DNA of 36,759 nucleotides from an uncultured Flavobacteriales bacterium (GCA_913062955.1 CAJXZP010000041.1:1-36759), one strand, 5' to 3'; positions 21,543 to 30,370 are shown, numbered from the stretch's first letter. Notes: generated by a model not told the origin, from the letters alone. Translations and numbers: made by a program.

Positions 21543-24188
21543 TTATAACTCTCCAAGGTTGGCTCCAATAGAAAAGTGGATTTGCGATTGTTTCATGGTC
21601 GGTTTCCCAGGAACATCATCCAATCTATACCCCCAATCCAAACCAAGTAATCCAAACATCGGAAGGAACACTTTTACACCTACCCCAGCTGACCTATAGT
21701 TATTAAATGGACTAAACGATTCCAAATCATTAAACGTATTTCCCATTTCTGCAAATGCTAATCCATATACCATAGCACTTGGATTCGTTGAAAACGGGTA
21801 ACGAATTTCGGCTGTATACTTGGTCACAAATGGCGCCCCTTGCGTAGGTGAAAGAGACACGTCATCGTACCCTCTTAAAGCAATTACCTCTCGAGCATCC
21901 AACTGGAATCCAGATAAACCAGACCCCCCTAAATAAAACCTTTCAAAAGGAGCGGTTCCAACTGCTGGAGTATAGGTAAACAATCCCCCAAATCCGACCT
22001 TCGCATAAATAACGAATTTATCTACAAAATTATTATACCAGGCTGCAGTAAATTTCCATTTATTGTATTCTACAAATTTAAAAGCTTCTTCGGTACTAAT
22101 GTTCTCATAATCTTTATTATTAAACTTGGAATATGGTGGCGTTAATTGCGTAGACAAACTTATCCGAGATCCAGATTTTGGAAAGTTCAAATCATCCAGA
22201 GAACTTCTAGTCAAGATTCCTTCATAAAAAATATTATTTGCAAATCCTTTATTAAACCCTTGGAAAGCAGGCCAATTATTAACCGCATAATACTGATAGT
22301 TTAAAGACTGGTAATATTGAAAATGATCATCCGGCCATTTCAACCTTTTCCCAAGGCCAATAGTAACGCCATACGTCCCCATTGAGTTATAATATGGATT
22401 ATCAATAATAGCATTTGTTTCGCTATCAATGGCCGTTTTGGTTCCTTGTGCCTGATAAGTGAAATAAGTCGAGAACGTAAACGAATTCGGTTTTTTACCT
22501 CCTAACCAAGGTTCAGTAAACGAAAAATTAATAGAATTAAATATGGGTCCACTCGTTTGACCACGTAAGCTCAACCTTTGGCCATCCCCAGAAGGTAATG
22601 GGCTCCACGCCTCTTTATTGAAGAAGTTCTTAGTAGAAAAATTATTAAAAGTTAACCCTAAAGTACCAATTAAAGAATAACCACCATAGCCCCCGGATAA
22701 TTCAATTTGATCGGAAGGTTTTTCCCCAACTACATATTCAATATCAACGGTTCCATCTACTGGGTTTGGCTTAGGAATTACGTTCATTTTCTCCGGATCC
22801 AAGAACCCCAAAATAGATAATTCACGTTGGGTTCTCATAATATCAGAACGACTAAACAGATCTCCTGGTTTGGTACGTATCTCTCTTCGAATGACATGTT
22901 CGGAAGTTTTGGTGTTTCCCGTAATGGTAATTTTGTTTACCCGAGCTTGTGCCCCCTCATATATCTTTATTTCGACATCAATGGAATCATCCACCACACT
23001 AATTTCTGAGGGTGTTATTTGAAAAAACAAATAACCATCATCCATATACTGAGAACTTATATCCATCCCGGATGGGTTCATATATAAACGTTGGTCCAAC
23101 AATGCAGTATTGTAAATATCTCCTTTTGTGACACCCAAAATTTCAGTTAAGGCTTCACTCGTGTACTTTTCATTCCCTATCCAACGAATATTCCGGAAAA
23201 AATACTGATTACCTTCCTCTAGATACACATCCAAGCGAAGGCTTTCATCTCCCGTAGAAGTAATGGTATCCGTTACAATACGAATATCTCTATATCCTGC
23301 CTCCTTGTACCGCTGCACTAAAAGCGCTTTATCCGACTGGTATTGAGAACGAATAAATTTGGATTTTTTAAAAATTCTTGGTTTCACTTTTTCAGAAAAA
23401 TGGGCTGAAATCATAGGTAAAAGAGAATCGCTTTTTTGTTGCCAACTGGCTTTTACAAAATCAACTAAAAACACCTCTAAATCCTCCAAGGGTCGAATCC
23501 TACTCTTCTCTTTGGTTTCCTTAAAGGTACGTTCTAGCTTAATATCCGTAAACTGTTCATTACCATGAAAAACAATATCCTCAATTTTTATCTTATTATT
23601 TTTTGTTACCTTAATGACCATCATTTGATGATTCGGAAACAACGTATCATTTTTTTGTATGATGTCCACTTCTGCATGATAATACCCTTTATCTACATAA
23701 AAACGTCTAATTTTTGCCTTCGTGGAAACCACCAAATTATTGGTAACAATACGCTCTCTATATAGATTAATATCCTCTCGAATTTTATCCGCTTCTCCTT
23801 TAGATACACCCTCCAATTTAAACCTGGACATTCGTGGTTGCTCTTCAATCTTATATTCTAGGTAAATTTTATTCCCTACTACCCTTTGAACGGATATTTG
23901 AATATCAGAAAACAAGCCCTGCTTCCATAATTTCTTAATGGAGCTGGACAGTTTTTCTCCTGGAACATCAATTTCTGAACCTACCGTTAATCCGGTTAAC
24001 AAAACCAATGCATTAGGATCCAGAACCTTTGTCCCTGTAATGGCTATACCTGCCAAAATATACTTCTTGGGGGTAGAATAATCTACCTCAATTTGCGTTT
24101 GTCCACCGGTAGAAATTTGCCCACTTACCAGAGTTGGTAAAATCGTTAATATCGCAAGTAGAATTCCTATATACTTAAATTTGCTCAC
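21543..24188 (-). CDS. bamA: Outer membrane protein assembly factor BamA
   Basis: BamA inserts beta-barrel proteins into the outer membrane. The protein (881 residues from the chosen start) has a signal peptide (KYIGILLAILTILPTLVSG), five POTRA-type repeats over about the first 480 residues (first one KYILAGIAITGTKVLDPNAL; a late one VNKITITGNTKTSEHVIRRE), and a C-terminal 16-strand barrel with the ALRGYDD lid-lock motif and final GLLGLDWGYRLDD segment. Start choice: GTG 24188 puts the signal peptide right at the N-terminus, with GGAAAG ahead and 14 bp overlap with uppS. An ATG at 24239 would add 17 residues that are out-of-frame uppS sequence. Order uppS-bamA-skp-skp is standard for the phylum. 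Confidence 0.96.
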   Translation of the reverse strand: MSKFKYIGILLAILTILPTLVSGQISTGGQTQIEVDYSTPKKYILAGIAITGTKVLDPNALVLLTGLTVGSEIDVPGEKLSSSIKKLWKQGLFSDIQISVQRVVGNKIYLEYKIEEQPRMSRFKLEGVSKGEADKIREDINLYRERIVTNNLVVSTKAKIRRFYVDKGYYHAEVDIIQKNDTLFPNHQMMVIKVTKNNKIKIEDIVFHGNEQFTDIKLERTFKETKEKSRIRPLEDLEVFLVDFVKASWQQKSDSLLPMISAHFSEKVKPRIFKKSKFIRSQYQSDKALLVQRYKEAGYRDIRIVTDTITSTGDESLRLDVYLEEGNQYFFRNIRWIGNEKYTSEALTEILGVTKGDIYNTALLDQRLYMNPSGMDISSQYMDDGYLFFQITPSEISVVDDSIDVEIKIYEGAQARVNKITITGNTKTSEHVIRREIRTKPGDLFSRSDIMRTQRELSILGFLDPEKMNVIPKPNPVDGTVDIEYVVGEKPSDQIELSGGYGGYSLIGTLGLTFNNFSTKNFFNKEAWSPLPSGDGQRLSLRGQTSGPIFNSINFSFTEPWLGGKKPNSFTFSTYFTYQAQGTKTAIDSETNAIIDNPYYNSMGTYGVTIGLGKRLKWPDDHFQYYQSLNYQYYAVNNWPAFQGFNKGFANNIFYEGILTRSSLDDLNFPKSGSRISLSTQLTPPYSKFNNKDYENISTEEAFKFVEYNKWKFTAAWYNNFVDKFVIYAKVGFGGLFTYTPAVGTAPFERFYLGGSGLSGFQLDAREVIALRGYDDVSLSPTQGAPFVTKYTAEIRYPFSTNPSAMVYGLAFAEMGNTFNDLESFSPFNNYRSAGVGVKVFLPMFGLLGLDWGYRLDDVPGKPTMKQSQIHFSIGANLGEL

Positions 24189-24912
24189 TAGTCTTTCCAA
24201 ATCTACGTTCTCTATTTTGATAAATGGCAATTGCCTCATCTAAATCCTCTTTTCTAAAATCTGGCCAAAACTTATCCACGAATAAAAGCTCTGAATATGC
24301 AATTTGCCACAATAAAAAATTACTAATCCTGCTTTCTCCACTTGTTCTAATCAACAAATCCGGATCGGGTATGGATTTGGTGGCAAGATATCTTTCGAAG
24401 GTTTGTTCATCGATATCCTGAACCGATATTTCACCATTTTTAACATCACTAGCTATATCCTTTACGGCCTTTAATATTTCTGCTCTGGAACCATAACTCA
24501 ATGCCAATACGAGGGTCATTCTATCATTATCCTTTGTACTTTCTATGGCCGAAGCTAATTCACGTTGACCTTTTGAAGGCAACGCACTTATATCACCAAT
24601 AGCTAACAAGCGAATTTTATTCTTATTTAGATTTTTTAATTCTTTACGGATGGAAGATACTAATAGCTCCATTAAAGCAGCCACTTCCAATTTGGGTCGA
24701 TTCCAATTTTCGGAAGAAAAAGCATACAAGGTTAAATACTTCACCCCTACTTCAGCAGAACGTTCAATGGTTTCCCTTACTGCAGTTAGTGCATTTCGAT
24801 GACCAAAGATTCGTGCTTTCCCTTTTTCTTTAGCCCAACGACCATTACCATCCATAATCACAGCGATGTGTTCTGGGATGGCCCTATTTTCTGATTTAAA
24901 TATCTGACCCAT
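24175..24912 (-). CDS. uppS: Undecaprenyl diphosphate synthase (isoprenyl transferase)
   Basis: UppS chain-elongates farnesyl diphosphate with eight isopentenyl units in cis to make the C55 lipid carrier for peptidoglycan and surface glycans. The 245-residue product has HIAVIMDGNGRWAKEKG with the catalytic Asp21, FSSENWNRP, LALSYGSRAEI, and the closing PDLLIRTSGESRISNFLLWQ with AYSELLF. Its 3' end overlaps bamA by 14 bp (or 65 bp with the longer bamA start). A TATATTTG box (24953-24946, minus) 33 nt upstream may allow expression independent of porG. Confidence 0.97.
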   Translation of the reverse strand: MGQIFKSENRAIPEHIAVIMDGNGRWAKEKGKARIFGHRNALTAVRETIERSAEVGVKYLTLYAFSSENWNRPKLEVAALMELLVSSIRKELKNLNKNKIRLLAIGDISALPSKGQRELASAIESTKDNDRMTLVLALSYGSRAEILKAVKDIASDVKNGEISVQDIDEQTFERYLATKSIPDPDLLIRTSGESRISNFLLWQIAYSELLFVDKFWPDFRKEDLDEAIAIYQNRERRFGKTSEQI

Positions 24913-24945
24913 AATTGACGTCTTCTCCGAGCGAAATTAAGTCGG

Positions 24946-24953
24946 CAAATATA
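24946..24953 (-). promoter_or_regulatory. Possible internal -7 box before uppS
   Basis: TATATTTG on the minus strand, exact TAnnTTTG, just after the porG stop and 33 nt before the uppS ATG. No TTG at the right distance was seen, so support is modest. Confidence 0.4.
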
Positions 24954-24955
24954 TT

Positions 24956-25771
24956 CTATTTCCTTGTATTAAAGTGGCATGAACCCGGGTTCTTACGTAA
25001 ATTATACGTGAATGTAAACCCGAGATAAGAAAACCAATCATTATCGTATTCATCCCCACGTTGCGTTCCCCAGCTATCGCCTCCTACCCCTTGGGCTTGC
25101 AAGCTACGATTGGACATATCTCTTGTAGTTTTAGCTAATAAATCGGGATCACTTGGATACCTCGTACTTACGTCATCCAGATAATCGGTAGCCGTAATTC
25201 TAAGCTCACCTGCAATCCCTAGTAAAAACCGATCAGACAATCTAAATTTAAACCCTAGGACAATAGGAAATGCAACAGTTACTTTTGAATACTCCACTCC
25301 TTCGGTTTGCAGAGGCTGTAATTCATACAAATTACCCGCCAACGAGGCTTTTGGATTAAACCGAACCACACTTATCCCAATTCCCAAATAAGGAGTGAAA
25401 ACATCCGATAACTGAAAAAAACTTTGAGGGGAATAAGGCTTAAAATCCAAAAAATTAAATTCGATAAGGGCTGACAAGTCCGCTACATTAGATTGAAAAC
25501 TCAGGTTTCGTTGTTGCTCAAAAGCCATGGAAGAGTTGACATCTTCCCCTGTAATTTTTGCTTGACGTAATAAGAAGTTTAAAGCCCATCTCGAATTGAA
25601 ATTCTTACGGTAATTAACTCCATAGGTAAGATGGGTGTTTTTAGAAACAGAGGAATACACATCCCCTATAAAATAAGACCCCCCAAAAAATAACCCGACC
25701 TCCTCATATTTCTGAGAAAAGGCCGGGCTGCTAAATATTGTTATGAAAACAATTAAAAGTGCTTTCTTCAT
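24956..25771 (-). CDS. porG: PorG-like outer membrane protein (DUF6089), canonical copy
   Basis: A 271-residue outer membrane protein: signal peptide MKKALLIVFITIFSSPAFSQ, then KYEEVGLFFGGSYFIGDVYS and alternating beta strands to a C-terminal FSYLGFTFTYNLRK. The position directly before uppS-bamA-skp-skp and the DYLDDVSTRYPSD segment match the DUF6089/PorG proteins. In Porphyromonas gingivalis PorG is a barrel that docks the PorK/PorN ring of the type IX secretion system. Two more paralogs lie just upstream; this one is the most different from them and is in the standard position, so I take it as the true porG ortholog. Confidence 0.85.
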   Translation of the reverse strand: MKKALLIVFITIFSSPAFSQKYEEVGLFFGGSYFIGDVYSSVSKNTHLTYGVNYRKNFNSRWALNFLLRQAKITGEDVNSSMAFEQQRNLSFQSNVADLSALIEFNFLDFKPYSPQSFFQLSDVFTPYLGIGISVVRFNPKASLAGNLYELQPLQTEGVEYSKVTVAFPIVLGFKFRLSDRFLLGIAGELRITATDYLDDVSTRYPSDPDLLAKTTRDMSNRSLQAQGVGGDSWGTQRGDEYDNDWFSYLGFTFTYNLRKNPGSCHFNTRK

Positions 25772-25806
25772 AGTTCCAACAACGAAACTAAAACAAAAAA
25801 ATTGTT

Positions 25807-26709
25807 CTACAATCTAATTCGTGATCTAGGTTTCGATTTAAGTCTATATGTTAAGGTTAATAAACCAAACATATACACATCATTTTTATCATCATGACCA
25901 CGTACTCCCCCTGCCGCATGTCTTCCGTCAGAGTTATAACGTTTATCTGCCATTTCTTTAGACTCTGGTGAAATAAGTTTTGCTAATTGATCTCCATCAT
26001 AATAACGGGAACTCACATCATCCAAATAATCGGTTGTTGTGAAGCGCATCCCCATTTCGAATTGTACGCCAAACTCACGAGTAATATTATATTTCATTCC
26101 TAAGCCGACCGGGAAAACCATTGTCATTTGAGAATAATCTTTTGGAGCACCATCCAACCCCTGTCCTTCTGTGTTTAACGGAGCCAATTTCACCCATTCG
26201 CCAGATTCATTCGTTCCTTTTGGATTAAAATAAGAACCTCCAATTCCTGCAAACAAATACATCGACAAATTACTAGAACCATATCCTCTAACACCTTGCA
26301 ATTTGTATCTACTACCAATTTTTTCCTTCAAAAAATAATACTCCAATTGCCCGGACAACTCAAAAAGATCGGTACGAACATCCAAATTCCTGAAGGCTCT
26401 GCCTTCGTTTTCTGTTAATTTATCATCTCCATACAACTGACCGTATAACAAATTAACTTTAACCGCAAAGCGATCATGAAAACGGTATTTAAAAAACCCA
26501 CCGATAGCTAATCGGGAGGCCTCCATTTGAAAATCACCAAATTTAGATCCATCACCTGGACCTCCACCTAAATCTCCAAGCATATTAGTTGCCCCTACAG
26601 AAAAACCAATTTCCTTTTTATATCTATTCCAACGTTGAGCTTGAGCATCCCCAATAGAAATGGTGAAAATAATTGCTATTAAAGCAGAAAAGGTAAAAAC
26701 GTGTTTCAT
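25807..26709 (-). CDS. PorG-like (DUF6089) outer membrane protein, paralog 2
   Basis: A 300-residue barrel protein with signal peptide MKHVFTFSALIAIIFTISIG, mature start near QRWNRYKKEIGFSVG. It carries a glycine-rich GDLGGGPGDGSKFGDF loop, VRGYGSSNLSLYLFAGIG-like central strands, and TTDYLDDVSSRYYDGD, ending in an Arg-rich KSKPRSRIRL tail. It is very similar along its length to the gene at 26944. The chosen ATG 26709 is downstream of the -7 box TAGATTTG (26735-26728); an ATG at 26742 would lie upstream of the box. It is 35 bp ahead of porG. Probably a T9SS-linked or envelope barrel by family; its separate role is unknown. Confidence 0.82.
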   Translation of the reverse strand: MKHVFTFSALIAIIFTISIGDAQAQRWNRYKKEIGFSVGATNMLGDLGGGPGDGSKFGDFQMEASRLAIGGFFKYRFHDRFAVKVNLLYGQLYGDDKLTENEGRAFRNLDVRTDLFELSGQLEYYFLKEKIGSRYKLQGVRGYGSSNLSMYLFAGIGGSYFNPKGTNESGEWVKLAPLNTEGQGLDGAPKDYSQMTMVFPVGLGMKYNITREFGVQFEMGMRFTTTDYLDDVSSRYYDGDQLAKLISPESKEMADKRYNSDGRHAAGGVRGHDDKNDVYMFGLLTLTYRLKSKPRSRIRL

Positions 26710-26727
26710 ATCAGATAGTATTTGAAA

Positions 26728-26825
26728 CAAATCTACTTTCAAAAAACACTTGTAAATTGTTGATAACTCACACTTATCAACAGAATTTTGTTCACATCAT
26801 TAAGATTTCAACAATTGTTAATAAC
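26728..26825 (-). promoter_or_regulatory. Promoter and dyad-rich control region of PorG-like paralog 2
   Basis: Contains TAGATTTG on the minus strand (26735-26728, exact -7 box, 18 nt before ATG 26709); a perfect inverted repeat GTTGATAA (26759-26766) with TTATCAAC (26774-26781); and a near-perfect direct repeat AATTGTTGATAAC (26755-26767) with AATTGTTAATAAC (26813-26825), 58 bp apart. Such repeats suggest binding sites for a transcription regulator. Confidence 0.45.
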
Positions 26826-26943
26826 CTGAGCTCGCAAAAAAAAACAGAATTAACGCACTAATAGTCAGACAAAACCAAAATACAAAACGAATATTACCTC
26901 AAGAAGTGTATCCTGACTATGCAATACGTACAATGAGAAAAAG

Positions 26944-27846
26944 CTACAATCTTACGCGAGACTTCGCTCTGGATTTCCAACGATAGGTGAGAGATAACAA
27001 ACCAAACATATAGAAATCGTTCTTACGCGAATTACCACGAATCCCACCTTCACTATGACGCCCCGATTTATTATATCGTTTATCGGCCATTTCTTTGGAA
27101 ACCACACCAAAGGCATTTTCCAAAGCATCCCCATCAAAATATGTTGTGCTCACATCATCCAGGTAATCAGTCGTAGTAAATCGCATACCATACTCAAACT
27201 GCACCCCAACTAAATGGGTGATATTATATTTCAAACCCAAGCCCACAGGAAACACGAAGGTCAATTGATTGTAATCTTTAGGAGCTCCTTTTAATCCTTG
27301 TCCTTCTGTATTCAAGTCAGCTAGCCCCACATAATCGCCCTTCTTATTGGTTCCTTGTGGCGTATAATACGCTCCACCTAACCCCGCAAAAAGGTAGAGT
27401 GAAAAATTACTTGAACCATATCCCTTTACCTTTTTCAATTTGTATCTGGACCCAATTCTTTCTCGTAAAAGATAAAACTCATATTGACCAGAGAACTCGA
27501 TAAGGGAGGTTTTGACATCCAAATTCCGAATTTTTCTACCTAGATTTTTAGAGGCTTTATCGTCCCCCTTAAGTTCGGTAAATAAAATATTGGCTTTTAA
27601 GGCCATGTGATTATGAATTCTATACTTCCAAGAAACACCCACCACATAACTGGAGGTAGGAAACTGAAAATCACCAAACCGAGAACCGTCACCAGGCCCT
27701 CCACCCAAATCACTTAACATATTGGATGCTCCAACACTGAAACTAAATTCCTTCCGGTATCTATTCCATCTTTGAGCCAAAAGTTCATTTGAGCAAAATG
27801 CCAAAACGAAAAGCAAGGCCACAAGTAGCTTGAAATTATTTCTCAT
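26944..27846 (-). CDS. PorG-like (DUF6089) outer membrane protein, paralog 3
   Basis: A 300-residue barrel protein with signal peptide MRNNFKLLVALLFVLAFCSN, mature start near QRWNRYRKEFSFSVG. It matches paralog 2 block by block: SDLGGGPGDGSRFGDF, the RIGSRYKLKKVKGYGSSNFS segment, LNTEGQGLKGAPKDY, TTDYLDDVSTTYFDGD, SKEMADKRYNKSGRHSEGG, and the Arg-rich RAKSRVRL tail. With the starts chosen here both proteins have exactly 300 residues. ATGs at 27852 and 27885 are alternatives, the latter giving a less normal signal peptide. It is separated from paralog 2 by over 230 bp with its own control region, so the duplicates may be regulated separately. Confidence 0.82.
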   Translation of the reverse strand: MRNNFKLLVALLFVLAFCSNELLAQRWNRYRKEFSFSVGASNMLSDLGGGPGDGSRFGDFQFPTSSYVVGVSWKYRIHNHMALKANILFTELKGDDKASKNLGRKIRNLDVKTSLIEFSGQYEFYLLRERIGSRYKLKKVKGYGSSNFSLYLFAGLGGAYYTPQGTNKKGDYVGLADLNTEGQGLKGAPKDYNQLTFVFPVGLGLKYNITHLVGVQFEYGMRFTTTDYLDDVSTTYFDGDALENAFGVVSKEMADKRYNKSGRHSEGGIRGNSRKNDFYMFGLLSLTYRWKSRAKSRVRL

Positions 27847-27985
27847 CCCCATATCCGAAATTATGACCACCCATACAAACATCAAAAAAATTACTTCTCA
27901 GGTAACCTTAATCATATTCAATATGTTATAAGACAGTAGGCCGCCCTAATTTTACTATTTTTTAATTTGTGTGCAATACAATAAT

Positions 27986-28024
27986 ATACCTGTTTCAAAT
28001 TCGATAAATAAAACAGGTATACCT
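27986..28024. repeat. Inverted repeat and palindrome between nadK and PorG-like paralog 3
   Basis: Perfect 10-bp arms ATACCTGTTT (27986-27995) and AAACAGGTAT (28011-28020), 15-nt spacer, followed by an overlapping perfect palindrome AGGTATACCT (28015-28024). No T-run follows on the minus strand, so it is not a classical terminator of nadK; an operator for the PorG-like gene or an RNA stem is possible. Confidence 0.5.
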
Positions 28025-28039
28025 AACAAATGTATCACT

Positions 28040-28924
28040 TTAGTTTCGTTTATCAATACCCCAATTCAATTTGTGACGAAGGGTCTTAAAAAAGGTTTGG
28101 TTTGGAAATTGGATCAATTTCACAATTTTTGAAGCCTTCCTAATTTTTATTTCAATACTGGAATCGATACGCTGTACTCGAGAATCCAAACTAACGAGAG
28201 ATTTAGCCGATCGCCCTTCAATTTTCAAAGTTATCTCCGCATCATCACTTAAAATCACTGGCCGTACATTTAGATTATGGGGAGCCACCGGTGAAATAAT
28301 AAAGTTACGAGAACCTGGTTCTACTATAGGCCCACCCACACTTAAGGAATATGCCGTTGAGCCCGTAGGGGTAGAAATAATCAATCCATCGGCCCAATAC
28401 GAATTCAAAAATTCATTATTTACATACGTATGAATAACAATCATGGAAGCATTGTCATTTTTATGAACGGTCACTTCATTTAAGGCGAAATTTTTCTTCC
28501 CAAACAACTCCTGCTCGGTACACACCTCAAGCAAAGCGCGTTCTTCAATGGTAAATTCTCCAGTCAACCAATAATCCAAATATTTTTTGATATCTTCTGA
28601 ACCAACCCTAGCCAAAAAGCCCAATCGCCCCGTATTTAGTCCCATGATTGGAATATCTGCTCCATTCAATAAAAGTGTCGAATCCAAAAAAGTACCATCC
28701 CCACCAATACTAATAAGTAAGTCGGGTTTTGCCACTTTTTTTCGAGCCGAAGCAAAGGGAATGATGTTATCTGCATTAAAGCCAGGCACTTCTTTCAGTT
28801 TTCCCAAATACTTTTTGTGTATTTGAACTTCCACTTGATTATCTCGTAAATAATCAATTAAGAACAACACCTCCTTTACATATTGAGGATTTAATTCCTT
28901 TCCAAAAATTGCAACTCTTTTCAT
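28040..28924 (-). CDS. nadK: NAD kinase
   Basis: Phosphorylates NAD to NADP, the only route to NADP. The 294-residue product has the GGDGT motif (74-78) in LLISIGGDGTFLDS, GRLGFLA, the ALNEVTVHK NE motif, and the diacylglycerol-kinase-like TPTGSTAYSLSVGGP. Length and ATG start (MKRVAIFGKE) are normal. It is the third gene of the minus-strand run, 35 bp after the BamA-like gene, and in the position ahead of porG usual for flavobacterial genomes. Confidence 0.97.
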   Translation of the reverse strand: MKRVAIFGKELNPQYVKEVLFLIDYLRDNQVEVQIHKKYLGKLKEVPGFNADNIIPFASARKKVAKPDLLISIGGDGTFLDSTLLLNGADIPIMGLNTGRLGFLARVGSEDIKKYLDYWLTGEFTIEERALLEVCTEQELFGKKNFALNEVTVHKNDNASMIVIHTYVNNEFLNSYWADGLIISTPTGSTAYSLSVGGPIVEPGSRNFIISPVAPHNLNVRPVILSDDAEITLKIEGRSAKSLVSLDSRVQRIDSSIEIKIRKASKIVKLIQFPNQTFFKTLRHKLNWGIDKRN

Positions 28925-28959
28925 TATGCCTCAAAGAAAAACAATAGATACTTATTTAA

Positions 28960-30357
28960 CTAGAAAGACTTCACAAAATGCAAATAAATTCCCTTTTCTT
29001 TTTCTCTGGTAAAGGAATATTCCAAACGCATCACAAAATCATAAAACCCAGTAATATCCATACCCAATCCATACCCATAAATCCAGGTATTGGAAAGTGG
29101 GTTATGGTCCAAATAAATACGATCAGCCGCATATCCGGCATCAAAATAGGCATTCAGGTACACCGCAAAATAGGGGTTCCGAAATTTATCAATAGGAACC
29201 CAATTCAAACGCATTTCCTTTTTCTTAATTAGGTTATATTTTAAGTTTGTTTTGATTACTCCATAGCTCTCTCCATCCATTACATACAATTCGTAACCCC
29301 GAATGTAATCTGAATAACCTAACCCTTTTTGAATAGCATAAGGTGTTTGATCTCCAAAGGATGTTTTTCCGACCATCGCATTTGCCAAATTCCATCTTCC
29401 CCCTAAGGGAAGGTGCCAGAAAATGCCCAAACTAGCTGTCGTCACATTTAAATTTTCATTTTCAAAAACGCCTAGACCATACTGATAAATGTAAGATTCA
29501 ATTTTATACCCTTTTAGTGGATAAGACATGTAATCTCTCGTATCATATTTTCCATAATACAAAAATGTAAAATACTCTGATTCAGATTGATTGTTTTTTA
29601 AATAATCATTAGTTAACTCGGTAACAGTCGAATCAATTCGTATTTGATTGTAGCTTAGACCAAAACGATGTCGGAAATTCAATCCTTTTCTATAAGTGAA
29701 ATTCACTTTAGCAAAAACCACTTGTTTCCCAGGCCCTACTTCACTTTTATAAAAAATTCGTTTATTCTCTTGCGAGGAGTAATTTACCTCTCGATACTCT
29801 GCATATCCAGTCGCCACATTTAGACCTAGTGTCTTTTTTTTATTTAAGTTAGGGATATCATACCCGACAGAAAATTGATTTTCGAACCCCACTTTCGTCA
29901 TGACTTGAAAGGTTTCATTCCGTCCACGAAAGTTGTACCAATTTAGAAAAACCCCATAGGTGAGACGACTTAAATCTTTAGTTTCCCACCACGTATTAAA
30001 GTTCCGATCTCCATTTTCCAAAATGGGATATGGCCAAACAAACCATCTTTCTTCGAGCTTAAAGGTGATGTTTATACTATTACTTGTGCCCTGAGTTATT
30101 TCAAAATCTGTTTTATTAAAGAGACCCGTATTAAAGAGATTCTCACTACTTCGCACTAATTTCTTTTTCAAGTCGGCTTTACTAAGGGTATCTCCTTTTT
30201 GATAGGTAAGCTCTCTTAAAAGAACAAAAATTTTGGTTTTTTCGTTTCCTATAAAATACGTTTCCCCAATTACCACACCCTCTAATGAATCGGATTGCGC
30301 CCATGAGATTCGTCCAAAAAAGAAAACGCATAGAATAACCAAGTATGCATTCCGCAT
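28960..30357 (-). CDS. BamA/TamA-like outer membrane protein (POTRA plus surface-antigen barrel)
   Basis: A 465-residue exported protein: signal peptide RNAYLVILCVFFFGRISWAQ, one POTRA-like domain (about 27-110, with YFIGNEKTKIFVLLRELTYQ and FKLEERW), then a barrel of the bacterial surface antigen type with SDYIRGYELYVMDGE, the IRGY lid-lock equivalent, ending YLHFVKSF with a C-terminal Phe. This is the Omp85 superfamily but much shorter than BamA, so a specialised insertase or lipid/protein export role is more likely; the substrate is unknown. Its ATG is separated from the CBS gene stop by just 13 bp, nine of them a C-run on the coding strand (see the repeat at 30362-30370). Confidence 0.85.
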   Translation of the reverse strand: MRNAYLVILCVFFFGRISWAQSDSLEGVVIGETYFIGNEKTKIFVLLRELTYQKGDTLSKADLKKKLVRSSENLFNTGLFNKTDFEITQGTSNSINITFKLEERWFVWPYPILENGDRNFNTWWETKDLSRLTYGVFLNWYNFRGRNETFQVMTKVGFENQFSVGYDIPNLNKKKTLGLNVATGYAEYREVNYSSQENKRIFYKSEVGPGKQVVFAKVNFTYRKGLNFRHRFGLSYNQIRIDSTVTELTNDYLKNNQSESEYFTFLYYGKYDTRDYMSYPLKGYKIESYIYQYGLGVFENENLNVTTASLGIFWHLPLGGRWNLANAMVGKTSFGDQTPYAIQKGLGYSDYIRGYELYVMDGESYGVIKTNLKYNLIKKKEMRLNWVPIDKFRNPYFAVYLNAYFDAGYAADRIYLDHNPLSNTWIYGYGLGMDITGFYDFVMRLEYSFTREKEKGIYLHFVKSF

Positions 30358-30361
30358 TTAT

Positions 30362-30370
30362 GGGGGGGGG
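30362..30370. repeat. Nine-base poly-G/C tract before the BamA-like gene
   Basis: On the coding (minus) strand the junction reads TAG, nine C, ATAA, ATG: the homopolymer fills the gap between the CBS gene stop and the outer membrane protein start, exactly where the ribosome binds. It is the longest G/C homopolymer I noticed in this AT-rich window. Confidence 0.8.

Noticed and set aside
24189-24239. Longer bamA start at ATG 24239
   Set aside because: It places 17 mixed-charge residues before the signal peptide, all encoded within uppS. Not excluded, since ATG is the commoner start codon and GAGG lies ahead of it.
26774-26782. TTATCAACA, similar to a DnaA box
   Set aside because: Differs from TTWTNCACA at a fixed position, occurs once, and is explained better as an arm of the local inverted repeat.
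25807-27846. Possible assembly duplication of the PorG-like genes
   Set aside because: The two copies differ throughout at protein and DNA level and have unlike upstream regions, so they are true paralogs.
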